Assembly: GCA_027924645.1 (NCBI GenBank)
Contig: BSBN01000844.1
Location: 620,001 to 684,000 of the forward strand
Length of the DNA: 64,000 nucleotides
DNA from: Cunninghamia lanceolata
Lineage: Eukaryota; Streptophyta; Pinopsida; Cupressales; Cupressaceae
Reading direction: 5' to 3'
The notes below the pieces were generated by a model. The model did not search any database. It was not told the origin of the DNA and saw only the letters and a program-made list of their open reading frames with translations. Shown here one piece after another: positions 45,112 through 55,745 of the stretch (its first letter is position 1; each line of letters begins with the position of its first letter). Position numbers and translations under genes: made by a program.

Positions 45112-45904
45112 CTTTCAAAAGATTTAGAGAGAGTTAATCAAGAGTGGAAAATACCTTTTACACTTCTAGGGTTCACGATATGAGCCGGATCAGATTGCAG
45201 GATGAATCAACTTCTACGGTTGATCTTTGAGAGGTTTGAGACAATTTAGTTGTAGAGCTCCTTCTATCTTCTTCTTGAAAGCAAATGTGCAAATGATGAA
45301 CAAAAGAACCCTTATATTTCTGCGCAAACCCTAATTTCACATTGTAATAAATGCACAACTTAAGTTATTTCAGTTGCTTTGTTTTCCTTGTCCTGAGAGA
45401 TCTTTCTGGATCACTGAGATACACTTAGAGTTGTTCTTGGTGAATATTGGAAATCTATCTACCTTTCTCCAATCATTCCATTTATCTGCAGATCAAGATA
45501 CCTCAAATTTGAATCATACTGGATCTAACTGTGAAAATCCTGTTCTTACCGGATGACTGTTAAACCAGATCAATCTTGGAAGATTAACCTCTTCTAAATT
45601 TCTTGCGGATCTTCCATATCTTTACCAAGGCTTATTTAGATGTTTCTTAGAGAACCCTTTAATCTTCAACTTTCCATGTGCCAATTTCAGGCACCAATTG
45701 ACTAGCTGGGGGAACTTGTTTTCTTTGGTGACTCCCCCTAAGCCAAAGCTCGTCTATTTAGTTTCTGGAAGGAATATCAGCACTAGATTCTGGAGTGGAT
45801 CCATCCTCAACATTTTTTGTACTCCTCTTCACCCAAATCTTATTCATCTCCCTTTGAATTTCATCCGCATTCACTTTTCCTTTTCCTTTGTCTTGGTTTT
45901 GATT
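45112..45904 (-). other. Spacer of element D between gag and the long protein
   Basis: Frequent stops in all minus-strand frames and no pol motif. It contains TAGGGGGAG near 45716-45724 on the coding strand, similar to a run in the corresponding spacer of element E. This is where Copia pol would lie. Confidence 0.5.
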
Positions 45905-46938
45905 ATGATGCACCGGACCATTTTGTCCTAATTCTTACTTCTACAGAATTTGGCAATATGACCAGATCTATTACAATTGTAGTAAACAACATTTCTTTGC
46001 ATATTTGACTGATATCCTCTTGATCTACACTAATTAGCCATATGTCCCATTCTATTGCATGCAAAGCATCTACCATTGAATGCATTGTTCATTTGTAGAT
46101 TTCTACACTCATGAGATTTGTGACCATACCTTTTGCAATTAAAACACTATCCGAAGAAGGATGAATTAGTTTGATTCATTCTTCTTTTGCACTGATTTGC
46201 TTTATGACCAAATTTATTGCAATTGTGGCAGTATCCATTGAAAGATGGATATCATTGAGCATTTGGTTGCCTTACCAGAGGTCTTCTAGGCCTATTCCTT
46301 GGATTTCCTGATCCAGAGTTCTTCTGACCGGATCTGGAGCTTTCACCTTTGTCATACCCCAAACCTTGCTTGTCATCTACCCTCTTTTGGCTTTCAAGAA
46401 GAACTTCAAGCTGAGCAGAGCTTATCTTGAATTTCTCTTTGTATTCATTTGTTGTTTGAAGATTCCTTTTTAGAGTGTCAATCTAATTCTCAAGTTGTTC
46501 TTCATTATCTCTAGCTTCTTCAAGATCAGATTCCAAATGCCTGATTATTCTATCCATTTTGTGGTGGTCTTTTGACTTCTCCTTAAGAGATTGTTTTAGA
46601 TTATCTTCAGTCTTTCTTTTCTCCTCAAGTTCTCGGGTAAATTTCATAACCCCTGATTCTATTTCATGTCTTACCATAATGACCTCTTTTGATAGCTTCT
46701 CACATAATTTGTTCTTCTCATTCAGATCTTCATTAGTATCGTTAGCTTCACTTTGACTTGCTAATTACTGAAGAAGTTCCTTTCTCTTTTTCATAGAGAT
46801 ATTTAGTTTCTCCTTTAGTTCATTTATGAAATCATCAGCTTGTTTGAGTCTTTCCCTCAAGTTATTGACTTCAGAGTGAGATTACTCAAGATCATCAAGG
46901 GCAGACTGAAGTTATTCCCTCCTACCATACATATCCAT
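45905..46938 (-). pseudogene. Truncated Copia-type gag of element D
   Basis: Reading from the ATG at 46938, a long coiled coil rich in Glu, Lys and Leu (for example MVRHEIESGVMKFTRELEEK) is followed by SAQLEVLLESQKRVDDKQGL, which resembles the 'LDEIL..QR...KSGLGY' segment of Copia gag. At least four CCHC knuckles follow: CHNCNKFGHKANQC, CFNCKRYGHKSHEC, CFACNRMGHMAN-stop-C, and a last one with Tyr in place of the first Cys. The N-terminal gag domain is missing: the coiled coil starts only about 50 bases after the primer site. Several in-frame stops are present. Confidence 0.75.
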
Positions 46939-46989
46939 TGGAATTCACAGATCTTCCTCAAGATGTTAGGCTATGTTTGGAGAAACTTA

Positions 46990-47001
46990 GCTCTAATACC
47001 A
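46990..47001 (-). other. Primer-binding site of element D
   Basis: TGGTATTAGAGC on the coding strand, four bases from the 5' LTR. It differs by one base from TGGTATCAGAGC, the standard complement of plant initiator tRNA-Met used by Copia elements. Confidence 0.85.
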
Positions 47002-47005
47002 ATTG

Positions 47006-48107
47006 TTGATAACTGAGAGGGGGGGTGAATCAGTTATCTTAATTAATTTAACTTTCTGTTCTTCTTTAATAACTACTGCAGCATCAAAATAAATAAGCAT
47101 CCATAACCATGAAAGCAGAAATAAAATCAATACACATAACATAATGATTTTGACATGGAAAAGCCTGTTAAGGGAAAAACCACAGGGTGATAACCCAAGA
47201 TTGTATTCTCTATTAAAAGAATAGAAGTACAAAATGGCACTTGCCAATTAGGGCTCACTGCCCAAGCACACAGCTCACAAGAGGCTCACTACCTACAAGA
47301 GACTCACTGTCTACAAGGTACAAAGAAAGTAACAAGATACTTGAACTGATGAGAAGCATCCACATATGCTGAGGTTTAGTTCCGGTTAGGCTCAATACAC
47401 TGATCTACTACACTTCATTCTTCCTCTTCTTTGGTACTGCTGTCCTATCACATACTAGACCTGTATTACTGCTTCGACACTGCTCTCTACTTTTCTTTGC
47501 ATTACACAACACACCACACACACCTTCTCATCGAAATCCATTTGGTATATATATCTGCACAAAGGATTTCCACATCTTTCTAGTCAGCATCTGGAATACT
47601 CAATATTTTTCCAAACTCTAGTCTATTGGCTGAATCCTTGCTTACCAAGTGATGCGTATCAAGGAGATTCTTATAGAAGTCATCAATCATGTTGGCCAAT
47701 CATGAATGATCCCCTAAGAAACTTGATTACCATCAATATCTCATCCAGATTAAGGTCTGAAGCTCTGCCGATCAATTCTTCCTCAGTCTACTCTACCAAA
47801 CAGGAACCCAAGACTTGGGTGTTCATATCTTTTCACTCTTACATCATTGGAGGTTCAATCTGTGGAATATATTAGTCATGGTAATCCTCTTGACTTCCCC
47901 AAGTCCACTCTTTACTAAGATACTTCCTCTGAGAGATCTGGACCTGATTGTCGGACCTTGTTGCATGCTCTGTTCTTGGTCACCAGACCAAAATACTCTT
48001 CAATCTAACTTCTGGTATAGACACACCTTGTCCTGCGGATGTGTGGGGTGGACTTTGTTGCCATCAATGACAACACTCATGAAGCCACACAATGTCTCTT
48101 GCCAATA
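47006..48107 (-). repeat. 5' LTR of element D
   Basis: 1102 bp matching 40585-41685. Forward strand begins TTGATAACTGAGAGGGGGGG and ends CTCTTGCCAATA. Confidence 0.92.
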
Positions 48108-48114
48108 AGAAGTA
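48108..48114. repeat. Flanking direct repeat AGAAGTA, right copy (element D)
   Basis: Matches 40578-40584. LINE coding sequence resumes right after it. Confidence 0.75.
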
Positions 48115-49375
48115 CCAGGAAAAATTATAGAGTAATATTAGACTTTTCAAGTCTATTCATTCTAGTATCAAGTGGCTTCTTATGGGGGACTTCAATACCC
48201 CACTTATGGAGAATGAGAAGATGGGAGGCTCTCAAATTTCTTTGGATAGTAGGATAGACTTGGGGGTTTCATTAATGATCAAGCTCTCCTTGATATGGAT
48301 TTGTAAGGCGCTAATTTCACTTGGACAAATAGGAGAGTTGTTCTCTCATACAAGTCAGACTTGACCATTCCCTTATTTATTTTGAATGGATGTCCTTTAT
48401 TTTTTTGCTTATTTGCTCTTACTAGGCTTGGGTCAGACCATTTCCCCATAATATTTTATGTTGATAGAATGGGAAGGAAAAAAAGTTTCTCATTTAAATT
48501 TGAAAAAATGTGGACTCTTCATCTTGAGTTGGAAAGCAAAATCTTTGAATGGTGGAACATCAAGGTGGAAGGATCAACTATGTATAGAATAGCTAAGAAG
48601 TTATCCAATATCAAAACTAATATTCAGGTTTGGAATAAGAAATCTTTTGGGCATATTTTCAAGAAATAAGAGGATATTAGGAGTAAATTCGATGTTTTTT
48701 AGAAATACATTCAAAAAAGGGTAAGGATTAGAATTTTCTTAAACAAGAAAATGAATTTCTTTCTAAACTTCACTCTATTGTTGCAAAAGAAGAGGAATAT
48801 TCGAGGAAATGATCTAGAGAGCTATCTAGCTAAAATATGGGGACCGTAACACTATTTTTTTTCACCTTACTACTCTCAAGCATAGATCTGTTAATATGAT
48901 AAGGACTATTTAGATGAATGATACTCATATTCATGAGGATTCTGATATTCAAAATACTACCACATGTTTTTATAAAAATATCCTCTATTGATTCTCTAGT
49001 GGATCTAGACACTGAGAGAGTCATTTTGGAAGAGGTCTCTAGAGTCCTCAAGGATGATGATAAATTTTAGCTATCTAAGATCCCTTTAGATGATGAAATC
49101 ATATTTGCAGTCTTTTTCTTTGAGGGAAACAAAGCTCTGGGATAGATGGCTTCCCTCACTTTTTCTTCTAATATTATTGGGAAATTGTCACTAATGATGT
49201 GATTGTTGCTACCAAGGAATTTTTTGGTAGTAGAAGAGTGTTGAAGGAATTGAATTCCACCTTTCTTGTGCTCATTCCTAAAAAACTAGTAGCTGATACT
49301 TTTGCTGATTTCAGACCTATTAGCTTGTGCAACTTGGTTTATAAGACCCTTTCAAAGATTATTGTTAATAGACTG
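48115..49375 (+). pseudogene. LINE ORF2, C-terminal endonuclease and start of RT
   Basis: Endonuclease motifs continue from before element D: LLMGDFNTPLMENEKMGG near 48178 (the GDFN motif), a FTWTNRR-like segment near 48320, and GSDHFPIIFYVD near 48431 (the SDH motif with catalytic His). The linker FKFEKMWTLHLELESKIFEW follows. RT begins near 49120 with ALG-DGFPSLFFQYYW-like sequence, LNSTFLVLIPKK and ADFRPISLCNLVYKTLSKII. The reading is cut by element C after NRLC. Several frameshifts and stops are present. Confidence 0.82.
49371..49375. repeat. Target-site duplication GACTG, left copy (element C)
   Basis: GACTG precedes TGTTGACTTT at 49376 and is repeated at 61599-61603. Confidence 0.92.
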
Positions 49376-50692
49376 TGTTGACTTTTTCCCAGACTGGATG
49401 CTTATTCCCAGATTTCCCTACAAGGTAGCCATCAGTGATCAACAGGATCTCTGGGCCAGGGGGCCAACAGTGTAGGAGATAGACTCTATATTTTATCTCC
49501 TCTTCTTCTTCAGGCTCTGCAAGACCTAGGGGGGTATTCCCTACTCAACATCCATGAGGATATGCATACAAGGCTGGGATGTTGACAGAAAGCAGATAGT
49601 CCTCTTGTAAGTAGACCAAAATTGAAAGATAAGAGCAAAGGGGCTAGCTTTGGGCCTATTAGCAGTCGTAGACAGAGGACTGAGGATCCTAAACTAATTC
49701 TAATGTCCTAATGTTTGTTTTAGATTTTGATTTGGATTTTAAGTTTGGATGCAAAGCTGGACATGGTTATAACACAAAAACAAAGCATGATTGGTGCCTA
49801 TCCAGGGCCTGGAGTCAGTAGACATACACCTGTGAATGATCAGCATGAACAGCTAAAACTGGATTTCAAGGGGATATATGTGATACCTGCCTTACAGATA
49901 TCTCCCAATACAGAGTGTTAAGTTATCTCTACTTATGGCATCCCTACTGCAGTATACCCTTCCCAATGTTCAACCTGAAAACAGTTTAATCTACCCCTTG
50001 AGCAGAAGTTAAAAGATCAGACATTCAACATAGGAATTCTATGCTCTAGAATCTAAACATTACCCAAACATCCTGATTCAGAAGAAGAATACATGCAATA
50101 CTGGAGATAGAATTAACACAACACATGCTAAGATAGCATTTCTCATATAAGTTTAATCATGAAATCAGTGGGTTCATGCCAAAAACATACAACAAGAGAT
50201 ACATAAACTCACAGGTAAGCTATACAGAGCAACCAGATCAGCTTGTTATGAATTACAGAGCCAAAATTCTCCAACTTTCAACAACCAACAAATGAGCAAC
50301 ACAACCTGCTTATAACAGCCAGGTAGGTGCTCAGCAATTAATTACATGGTTGACCAAAAATCCCGCCAGATACACAGTACCATAAAAATGGCGCTCAAAC
50401 ACTACCAGATTGGCGCCCAAACTTGAATGCAGCAGGTAGGGGAGGAGACAGGAAGATTTCTCGAGCCCTGCGCCACTGTCCGCTGATGTACACCTTCAAT
50501 CAGGTACCAGATCCGCCCACGCCATCGCCCATACCTCTGCAACAATCGCCATTAAAGGCGCACCAACCCGCGGCCTTGGGAAGAACATCTAACAGTCAAT
50601 CGCAACCATTTCCCGCCGAGATTCATCATCATGATATTTGAAAATGCAGGATAACATTATCCCACATGCACCCCGTGATGACCTCTTTAACA

Positions 50693-50702
50693 CTTTATAT
50701 AC
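50693..50702 (-). promoter_or_regulatory. TATA box in the 3' LTR of element C
   Basis: GTATATAAAG on the minus strand, roughly 1.4 kb into the LTR, about 115 bases downstream of the nearest TGACGTCA site. The position suits the element's promoter; U3 would span about 52116-50665 and R-U5 the rest. Confidence 0.65.
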
Positions 50703-50814
50703 TAGGTCATGAGCATATATCATGTCGGTGCTTTTGCTCCTGACGACACTAGTATAAGACTTCATCATCATCATCCTCCAGCAGCATGATATCCTGTTGC
50801 TTGAAAAATCACCC

Positions 50815-51416
50815 TGACGTCAGCATCATATCGCAATACAACCTGCATGATAATCGCCTTCATCGGCACAACCTGATCCATCGGAGGAACATCCTCCTGC
50901 TGAGCCTATACCAAAAGTCTGGCTGATAAACATCCTGATGACGTCATCATCATATCCTGCTGACGTCATCATCATATCTGCCTACTGCGCACCTCCTCAT
51001 ATCCGGATGACGTCATCATCATGTTTGCAAATATCGGGGGATCTCCACAAGATGATCAGTGTTAGAAATATGACCCCCCCCGGACCTTGATGACATCATC
51101 ATCATATCAACATCAGGATGATATTCGGAAGACAACCGGATATTTGGAAATATCATCCTGATGCACAAATATCAGGTTGCACTGTAGCTTCACTATAAGA
51201 TCGGGGCGATAGATGAATATGATGATGCTTGAAAAGATCACCCCCACTAGATAATACACGAAGCCGGCAGGCGGATATCTCCTTGATATCAGCATCATCA
51301 TGACGCTGGAACAAACATACACCTGAGTGATATGAAAATATCACCCCCTCCTTCGGAAATATCATGATGCAGATAGGCAGAGAAAAAGATATCACCCTGA
51401 TATAAGGATGACGTCA
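50815..51416. promoter_or_regulatory. Cluster of five TGACGTCA palindromes in the 3' LTR of element C
   Basis: Perfect TGACGTCA sites at 50815-50822, 50939-50946, 50961-50968, 51008-51015 and 51409-51416, plus degenerate forms such as TGACATCA near 51090. This palindrome is a bZIP target (CRE or as-1-like, TGACG core). The cluster lies upstream of the TATA box on the element's strand, where an enhancer would be. Sites are embedded in ATCATCATC repeats. Confidence 0.6.
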
Positions 51417-52116
51417 GCATCATCAGGATGACAAAACAACGAACAAGAAGTGATACAACATCATCAGGATGATATTGACTAAGATCATCCTGACGTTCAA
51501 AATATGATGACCCCAGTGAATATCGGGTCGCACTTAGAACTCTTCAACAACATCATCAGGATGATCATAACCAAGATCACCCGATGATAAAAATATCACC
51601 CCGGCGAAATATCATGAAGGCAGAAAATATGATGACCCTCGCAAGCAACACGGTGATAACTGGAAATATGATGATGATGATGACGACCCTTAAGAAAGAA
51701 CAAGTCAGGTCGAACAACTTGGAGAATGACCCCTTCAGAATATCGGGGCAACATCATCATCATGTTTGGGCAAGGTGATAAATGGAAGATCACCGGATAC
51801 TTGAAAAAATCACCCCCGCAAGCAAATCAGGGCGCACTGTAGCTCATCAGCATCATCAGGATAATAACCAAACATCACCCGATATTGAAATATGATGATG
51901 ACGATGAAAAACAAGTCGAAGCAAACATGTTAATGCAGACCACCATCGAAGACAAGATGATGATGATGACCTCCTCCCCAGGAAAATATGATGCTGCAGC
52001 TGAAAAATGCTGAGGAGGTCCAATACTTAGGAAAAATGGGCAAGAAGATAAAGGGTTCAAATGAAGAAACCCCCTGATCATGAAAAATCAACCCCAGGTC
52101 AAAATGAGTGCTAACA

Positions 52117-52262
52117 GTGGCTCCGAATGGGGACGTGCAGGTGAAAACCTGCAGCGAGAACCAGATCTCCAGGCAGACCAGATAAAAAGCCAAAAAACGC
52201 GAGCTGTACAAGGCATTTACACTACATACATATTTTTACAAATGTGCACAGCAACCAGTTAT
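52117..52262 (-). other. Short 3' UTR of element C with a perfect hairpin
   Basis: Only 146 bases separate the integrase stop from the 3' LTR. TGCAGGTGAAAACCTGCA at 52136-52153 forms a perfect 7-bp stem with a 4-base loop. No polypurine tract is visible next to the LTR; on the coding strand the last bases read CCATTCGGAGCCAC. Confidence 0.6.
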
Positions 52263-53560
52263 TCATGCAAAATAGAACTTAAGGAATTGGCCATGCACAG
52301 GCAATTCCAGAACTTCACCATCTAGGGCCTGGAGGAAATAAGAATCCTCCCCATGAGTATTGCAAACCTGATATGGGCCCATCCATAAGGGTTGAAATTT
52401 ACCATGTTTACCCTTTTCCTGACATTTAGCATTCCAAATGAGCACCAGATCATTGACTTGAAACTTCCTTTTTGTAGTTCTCCTATCAAATTGATATTTC
52501 ACATCTTGTTGTCTTTTGAGATTGATCTGGTGGGCTTTCCTTCTGTCTTCATCCAATGCAACCAGCTGATTCACTCTTTCTGTCATGGAATCTTCAATCT
52601 CCTCATCATTTTCCTGAATGAATCTGTAAACTGGTAGGAGATTGTTTATGGGCAGTCTAGCTGATGCACCATATACTAGCTCAAAAGGTGACTTCCCAAT
52701 AGCCCTTTTCACTGTCACTCTGTCAGCCCATACTGCTAAGTTCAACTTTGAGTCCCAAGCTCTCTTATTCTTGTCCAGTATCCTCTTGATAACTTTCATG
52801 ATGCTTTTATTGCTTGATTCTGCTTGACCATTTCCTTGTGGGTGATATGGTGATGTATATGACAGATTTATCCCATACCTGTTGCAAAAATCAACAAATT
52901 CACCTGATCTGAAGCACATAGCATTATCAGTGATTATCTTAAATGGTACTCCAAACCTGATGATGATGTTTTCTAGTATGAAATCTGTCACCACCTTACT
53001 TGTAGCTCTCTTAGTTGGAATGGCCTCAATCCATTTGGTAAAGTAATCAGTTGCCACCAAAATCCAACTGTGTCCCCCACTTGATTTGTCTGCAATTTCC
53101 CCTATGAAGTCAATTCCCCATTCCTGGAATGGACCATCCACAAGTACAGTTCTGAGGGGTAAAGCACCATCATATTTCAGCTTTCCTGAAAATCTTTGGC
53201 AAGGGTCACACTTTCTCACTAACCTTTGTGCATCTGAAAAGAGAGTAGGCCACCAATATCCTGCCCTGAGAATTTTATGAGCTGTTGTTTGGGCAGTATA
53301 ATGTCCACCACACAATCCTTTATGCATATCAATCAAAACATTGTTAGCCATATCCTCATCCACACATCTCAGCAGCACACCATCAGGGTTTTTCCAGTAC
53401 AGCTCACCTTGAACAATAACATACCTGATTGCATGTAACTTTAGAGTCCTCTTTTGACAGTTACTGAAATGGGAAGGACAATTCAGATTTTGCAAGTAGT
53501 AGATAATATCCTTGTACCATTCAGATCCTGATACATTTATACTCTCATCTTGGACTGCAT
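52263..53560 (-). pseudogene. Integrase of element C
   Basis: HHCC finger: MHKGLCGGHYTAQ ... VRKCDPCQRF (about 53330-53195). DDE core: WGIDFIGE near 53115, ITDNAMCF near 52920, and Glu in GNGQAESSNKSIM near 52825. The C-terminal part has FELVYGASARLPIN, RKFQVNDLVLIWNAK and a chromodomain-free end GQFLKFYFA. The open frame has no stop from 53987 to 52263, so this domain is intact. It is called a pseudogene only because the polyprotein is broken upstream. Confidence 0.9.
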
Positions 53561-54240
53561 TAACTTGGCATGCTTCCAAGTTTGATTGTGCCATCATCTT
53601 GGCTAATCCTTGTCCTCTTATCAACTTAGTAACTTGTATGTCTATGTTGAACTCCTGCAGTTTGTTTATCCATCTGCACCTTCTTCCAGTCACCTCCTGC
53701 TGAGTGAATATGTCTTTGACTATTGCATGAGGTACATATGCAATTACATATGATCCTACCAAGTATGGTCTGAAACTTTTGATGGCTCTGACCAGTGCAT
53801 ATGCCTGTTTTTCCATAATATCATACTTCAACTCAGAGGCCTGCAGGGACATACTGAAGAAAGCGATGGGCTGTTCAAAACCATCTTCGTTTTTCTGTAA
53901 CAAACATGCAGCAACAGTATGAAAGGAAGCAAATGAAAATACTTGGAATGGCCTAGAAAAATCAGGAGATTTAAGAACAGGGGCCATCTTAATTGCCTCT
54001 TTGATATTCTAAAATGATTCTATTGCTTCCCTTTCCCAGTTGACAGTTGCATCCTTCTTCATCATCTTGGAAATGTTCCTTGTGGTTTCTGCAAAGTTGG
54101 GAACAAATCTTCTAACAAAATTTATCTGTCCAAAGAAGGACTGAACTCCTTTTACAGTTTTTGGCATTTGAATCCTGTCAATAGCAGCCACTCTCTCTGG
54201 ATCTATTCTGACTCCATCCTTGGAAACAATGTCCCAGAAG
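53561..54240 (-). pseudogene. Degenerate Ty3-type RNase H of element C
   Basis: After the RT thumb (MPKTVKGVQSFFGQINFVRR) one TAG at 54009 replaces a likely CAG. The RNase H reads FQVFSFASFHTVAACLLQKN where the first Asp should be, and IAYVPHAIVKDIF where TDH is expected; both Asp positions are replaced. The central YDIMEKQAYALVRAIKSFRP is retained. The pattern matches element B exactly, so loss of this active site is shared between the two. Confidence 0.78.
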
Positions 54241-54890
54241 CTTTCCTTCAACTACTCCAAAGGCACACTTCTTTGGGTTTAAAGAAATACCATATTCTAG
54301 TGCTCTTATGAAAATCTGCTCCAGATGCAAACAATGCTGCTCTTCTTTCTTTGAGTAAGCAGTCAGGTCATCCTGATATACAGCCAGGATTGAATCAATC
54401 AACCTTGCAAAAGCAACATCCATTGCTCTTTGAAATGTAGCACCTGCATTTGTTAGTCCAAATGGCATTCTAACATACACATACGTTCCCCATGGAGTGG
54501 TAAAGGCAGTTTTATATTGTTCTGATTCCTTTACCTTTACCTGATTATATCCTGAAAATCCATCCATCATGGATAGGAGTTCACAACCAGTCACTCTCTG
54601 CAACATAGCTTCCATATTAGGCAGTGGATAGTTATCCTTCAAAGATGATACATTCAAGTTCCTGAAATCAACACAAAGCCTAATATCACCATTCTTTTTT
54701 CTGACTGGGACAAGGTTAGACACCCAAGTTGAATGTCTGATTGGCACAATTATTCCAGCTTCCCTGAGCCTTTTGAGTTCTTCTTGCATCTTGGGAGCTA
54801 AGGTAGGATTAATAGGTCTTTGCCTTTGTCTAAATGGCTTAGCTTCAGGCTTCAATGGGATCTCATGCTGGAATAAGTCTTCCCTATAGG
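54241..54890 (-). pseudogene. Reverse transcriptase of element C
   Basis: Motifs: PFRQRQRPINPTLAPK, STWVSNLVPVRKKNGDIRLC, VDFRNLN, DNYPLPNMEAML, LSMMDGFSGYNQV, MPFGLTNAGATFQRAM, catalytic YQDD near 54375, and NPKKCAFGVVEGKLLGH. The Gln in YQDD differs from the YMDD of B and YVDD of A. A small deletion near 54240 shifts the frame at the end of the domain. Confidence 0.92.
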
Positions 54891-55354
54891 CTTTTAGGTC
54901 CTCATATGACCAAGCAAAAACATGTTTATACTTTCTCAGTAATGCAATCAGCATACTTCTAATGTGTGGTTTAAGCTGTTTACCAATATATACCTTCTGA
55001 GGGGCCTGAGATGTCCCCAAATTTATTTCTTCTAAATCCTCCTTATTTGTGGGGGACGTCCTTGTGACCATTTTATCTCTACTGTCAAAAACTCTTTCCA
55101 AAGCTACCAACCCTCTAGGGATTTTATTAGTCCTCAACTGAATGATCTCTTTTCCCACAAGAGTTTCTTTTCCATCTACAGTCTCTACAAAAGCTTGGAA
55201 ATCAATCTGTTGATTCTCATATTCATCTATGCAGTGCAAAAATTTCAGCAAATCCCTATCATCATTAAACACTTGCCAACTGCATATATTTTCTGGTATG
55301 GCAGGCCTAATTTTAACTTCTACATTTGTAACATCTGACAGAGTGATGTCATCT

Positions 55355-55745
55355 GGCCTTATTGCAACATTAGCTAAGAAATCAGCCATAACATTTTTTG
55401 ACCTTTCTACCCAGCCAATTGAAAATGCATCAAATAATTCAATGGTATCCCAAACAGCATGCTTGTATTGTTTCAATCTTTTATTTTTTGCAGCATACTT
55501 ATTTCTGATTTGGGATACAATCAGCTCAGAGTCCCCAAATACTCTTAACATCTTAATTCCATGTTTGAGAGCAATATTTAGGCCTAAGAGTAAAGCCTCA
55601 TATTCTGCAATATTGTTTGTGCAATCAAACCTCAGCAAGAAAGAGAATTTGAGGAGCTTACCAGTTGGAGACAGGAAAACAACTCCAGCTCCAGAGCCTT
55701 CTTTTGCACAAGCTCCATCAAAAAACATGGTCCATAAGCCTTGCT
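55355..55745 (-). pseudogene. Archaeal-type RNase H of element C, located upstream of RT
   Basis: Reads GLWTMFFDGACAKEGSGAG with the first Asp, NNIAEYEALLLGLNIAL with the Glu, LRVFGDSELIVSQI with the second Asp and NVMADFLANVA with the last Asp. All four catalytic positions are present and the domain is uninterrupted. It sits between protease and RT; no second copy occurs between RNase H and integrase. Confidence 0.9.

Larger units (their letters stand above)
40585..48107 (-). mobile_element. Element D: pol-less Copia-derived LTR retrotransposon
   Basis: Two 1.1-kb LTRs (40585-41685 and 47006-48107) flank a minus-strand interior with an initiator-Met-type primer site (46990-47001), a gag C-terminal region with coiled coil and zinc knuckles (46938-45905), a non-coding spacer, a protein of over 1000 codons unrelated to pol (45111-41930) and a polypurine tract. 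No protease, integrase, RT or RNase H is present. Element E has the same layout. Such an element would need enzymes from a full-length relative. It is inserted in the LINE endonuclease with a flanking repeat AGAAGTA. The LTRs differ by roughly 6-7% in the first 340 bases by eye, the highest of the four. Confidence 0.88.
49376..52116 (-). repeat. 3' LTR of element C
   Basis: Forward strand TGTTGACTTTTTCCC to GAGTGCTAACA. It is dominated in its middle by GATGATGAT/ATCATCATC runs and carries five perfect TGACGTCA palindromes. It has one copy fewer of a 22-bp unit than the 5' LTR. Confidence 0.96.

Noticed and set aside
41686..47005. Element D as a LARD or TRIM without coding capacity
   Set aside because: It has a recognisable gag region and a long conserved ORF, so it is not a non-coding derivative.
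50423..51778. Small ORFs in the element C LTR, duplicated at 59883-61260
   Set aside because: Duplication is explained by the LTR pair; composition is driven by ATC/GAT repeats, with runs of His and Met.
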